64,000 nt of DNA from positions 2,232,001 through 2,296,000 of the forward strand of contig NC_009042.1 of assembly GCF_000209165.1 (NCBI RefSeq), given 5' to 3'. This DNA is from Scheffersomyces stipitis CBS 6054 (Eukaryota > Ascomycota > Pichiomycetes > Serinales > Debaryomycetaceae). The position numbers were made by a program, and so were the translations under genes. The notes under the pieces are model-generated. The model had not been told where the DNA came from. It did no database searches and saw only the letters and a program-made list of their open reading frames with translations. This document shows positions 62,614 through 64,000 of the stretch, piece after piece (position 1 is the stretch's first letter; every line of letters starts with the position of its first letter).

Positions 62614-64000
62614 TCAGTCAAACTTGATGCCCTGGTCTGGACTCCATATACCAGGCTTAGTTATGGGAGCCCCAACACTTGTTGCACGAGTCTCTTCTTC
62701 TACCTCTTTGCGCAATCTTTCCATTTCTCGACTTTCATGAACAGAAGTTGGACTGAGTTCTTCGTCATATCCATGTGAATGTTGAGATGGACCAGACCTG
62801 AACAGTTTGCTGATGGTAAGTTCTAGTTCTCTGCTCTCTAAGCGTCGTTGATTAAGATAATCTTCACACTCACTTAGTACTCCGTTGCCTTTGACCAAAA
62901 AGTCATTGTAGAATTTCGATCCCTCGCTCAAGTTAGAGATTACCTCTAGATACTTGGAGTAAACAGCCTCAAGCAACTGTAGTGCTTCTTTTCGTTTAAC
63001 CTGCGAGTCACTACTTCTGGTGTTGTAGTCAGAAATAAAGCGGCTGTTCAAGGTATCTATATCGTTTTCCAACGAGATCTGGGTACTTTTAGTGCTCTCC
63101 ATGAATTTCATCTCTTTGCTGAAGAGCTTGATATGTTTGTCGTAGACTACTTCAAACGATCTCTCATTTACATTTCCATTTTCATCGTACATCTCATTTT
63201 GTTTCAGCTTGAACTCTTCAATCACGCTAGGCAAGATATTGTGTTCTCGAGCCTTCAACTCTACTTGCAGAAGAAACCTTTTGCGTTGTTCTTCTAGTAC
63301 AGATACCTGATTTACGGCGTTTCTCAAATCCGTAATGATATTGCTCATGTTCTTGTCGACCTTGGAGTAGTCCGAGTTGGGAATGAACTCGCTTAATGGC
63401 TTATATCCTCCACAATAGATCTCCAAATATGGCTTGATTTCGTAGTACTTAGTGAGAACACAACTATCTCCGTCTCTAGCTTGATCTAGATATTGAATCA
63501 TCTTTTCTATTCTCTCTATAAGTGCACGAGCGGCAACTTCTGTCGTCTGATGGTTCCAATGTTCACGGCCATGCCTCTGCCGCATCATATCTTCCTCTTT
63601 AGCATCAAGGGTGAGTCTTCCATTGCAATGGTCTATTAATTGTTGACATTCCATAGAAAGCTTGTTGATTTCCGTGATGGAATCTTCAATAATGTCAGTT
63701 CCACCAAAGGCCAAGATCTCCTGGGAATGCTGGATGATAGAATCGGGCAAATTTTCCGACTGCTGAAGTGCATCGATCGAAGCAGGAAGACCTCTTTCGG
63801 TAATAAATTTGACTAACATGTTGTTTAGTGCCTGAATAGGCTCAACAAAACGTTCATATATATACTTATCCTGTCTTTCCCGAAAGGCTTGTGCGACCTG
63901 AATAACAATATAGGGCAAAAGATCATTGAAGAGCAGTTTCCTAGTCTCTACTGGAGTCTCAAGATCCGAAGGAACGGTAGCTTTAACCATAGAAACGGCT
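62614..64000 (-). CDS. RIM20: Rim20/PalA-like Bro1-family protein, C-terminal part only
   Basis: Partial gene running off the right edge. At least 461 codons are in the window and the frame stays open upstream of the ATG at 63988-63990 to the edge, so that Met is not the true start. The visible part matches the ALIX V-domain (LYPXL-binding) region of Rim20/PalA and Bro1: coiled-coil arms, GLPASIDALQQSENLPDSI and a RHGREHW segment aligning with the YGxxxW of PalA. It ends PGIWSPDQGIKFD without the proline-rich tail expected of Bro1, which favours Rim20. The N-terminal Bro1 domain lies outside. Rim20 scaffolds Rim101 cleavage by Rim13 at ESCRT sites during alkaline-pH signalling. Bro1 is the alternative. 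Confidence 0.7.
   Translation of the reverse strand, partial: AVSMVKATVPSDLETPVETRKLLFNDLLPYIVIQVAQAFRERQDKYIYERFVEPIQALNNMLVKFITERGLPASIDALQQSENLPDSIIQHSQEILAFGGTDIIEDSITEINKLSMECQQLIDHCNGRLTLDAKEEDMMRQRHGREHWNHQTTEVAARALIERIEKMIQYLDQARDGDSCVLTKYYEIKPYLEIYCGGYKPLSEFIPNSDYSKVDKNMSNIITDLRNAVNQVSVLEEQRKRFLLQVELKAREHNILPSVIEEFKLKQNEMYDENGNVNERSFEVVYDKHIKLFSKEMKFMESTKSTQISLENDIDTLNSRFISDYNTRSSDSQVKRKEALQLLEAVYSKYLEVISNLSEGSKFYNDFLVKGNGVLSECEDYLNQRRLESRELELTISKLFRSGPSQHSHGYDEELSPTSVHESREMERLRKEVEEETRATSVGAPITKPGIWSPDQGIKFD

Overview
This 64-kb window is nuclear DNA from an ascomycete yeast of the CUG-Ser (CTG) clade, most likely Scheffersomyces (Pichia) stipitis or a close relative. The evidence is as follows. 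Genes are intron-poor and compact, separated by AT-rich gaps. A GAPDH gene shows strong yeast-type codon bias (TTG, AGA, GGT). The protein families are typical yeast ones (Pmt2, Tpd3, Vtc5-like, Rsn1-like, Nup188-like, Ytm1, Ram2, Mod5). In the mevalonate kinase, codon 150 (CTG, 41324-41326) falls exactly where the S. cerevisiae enzyme has Ser in its GLGSSAS motif, which fits CUG read as Ser. The species name is an inference; the clade call is stronger.

Layout. 0.8-2.7 kb: a Zn2Cys6 transcription factor with a short upstream ORF. 2.7-7.4 kb: a long gap ending in the GAPDH promoter, then GAPDH (7.4-8.4). 9.1-14.7 kb: an unrecognised 343-aa protein, PMT2 and ISA2, all on plus. 15.2-17.1 kb: TPD3 on minus. 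19.5-20.5 kb: a PMU1-like histidine phosphatase. 23.0-26.0 kb: a VTC5-like SPX protein. 26-31 kb: no intact protein gene, but an intron-containing tRNA-Tyr with a frameshifted ORF and A-tailed repeats beside its 5' end (possible retroelement debris). 31.1-35.4 kb: an RSN1-like membrane protein and mitochondrial PPA2. 35.5-50.3 kb: a dense block in which NUP188-like, FSF1, GUA1 and an N2227-type methyltransferase are on minus, alternating with ERG12, PPT2, a small basic ORF and YTM1 on plus. 51.3-52.2 kb: RAM2. 52.2-57.1 kb: a 4.9-kb gap before a Ser/Asn/Gln-rich protein (57.2-58.9). 61-62.4 kb: MOD5, whose first exon is recovered here through a 64-nt intron. 62.6-64 kb: the C-terminal part of a RIM20/PalA-like protein that runs off the window.

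These are housekeeping genes with no operon logic. Neighbours are arranged as divergent promoter pairs (NUP188/ERG12, FSF1/PPT2, GUA1/small ORF) and convergent pairs with short 3' gaps (PPA2/NUP188, ERG12/FSF1, PPT2/GUA1, YTM1/methyltransferase). GUA1 and YTM1 both carry a PAC-plus-RRPE pair about 100-150 bp upstream, the signature of the yeast ribosome-biogenesis regulon. Several gene starts were set to the first plausible ATG rather than to a longer open frame; these are noted per gene. No clear undescribed multi-gene system was found. The best leads are the tRNA-adjacent retroelement-like debris, the MOD5 P-loop intron, the CUG codon in ERG12 and the paired PAC/RRPE promoters.
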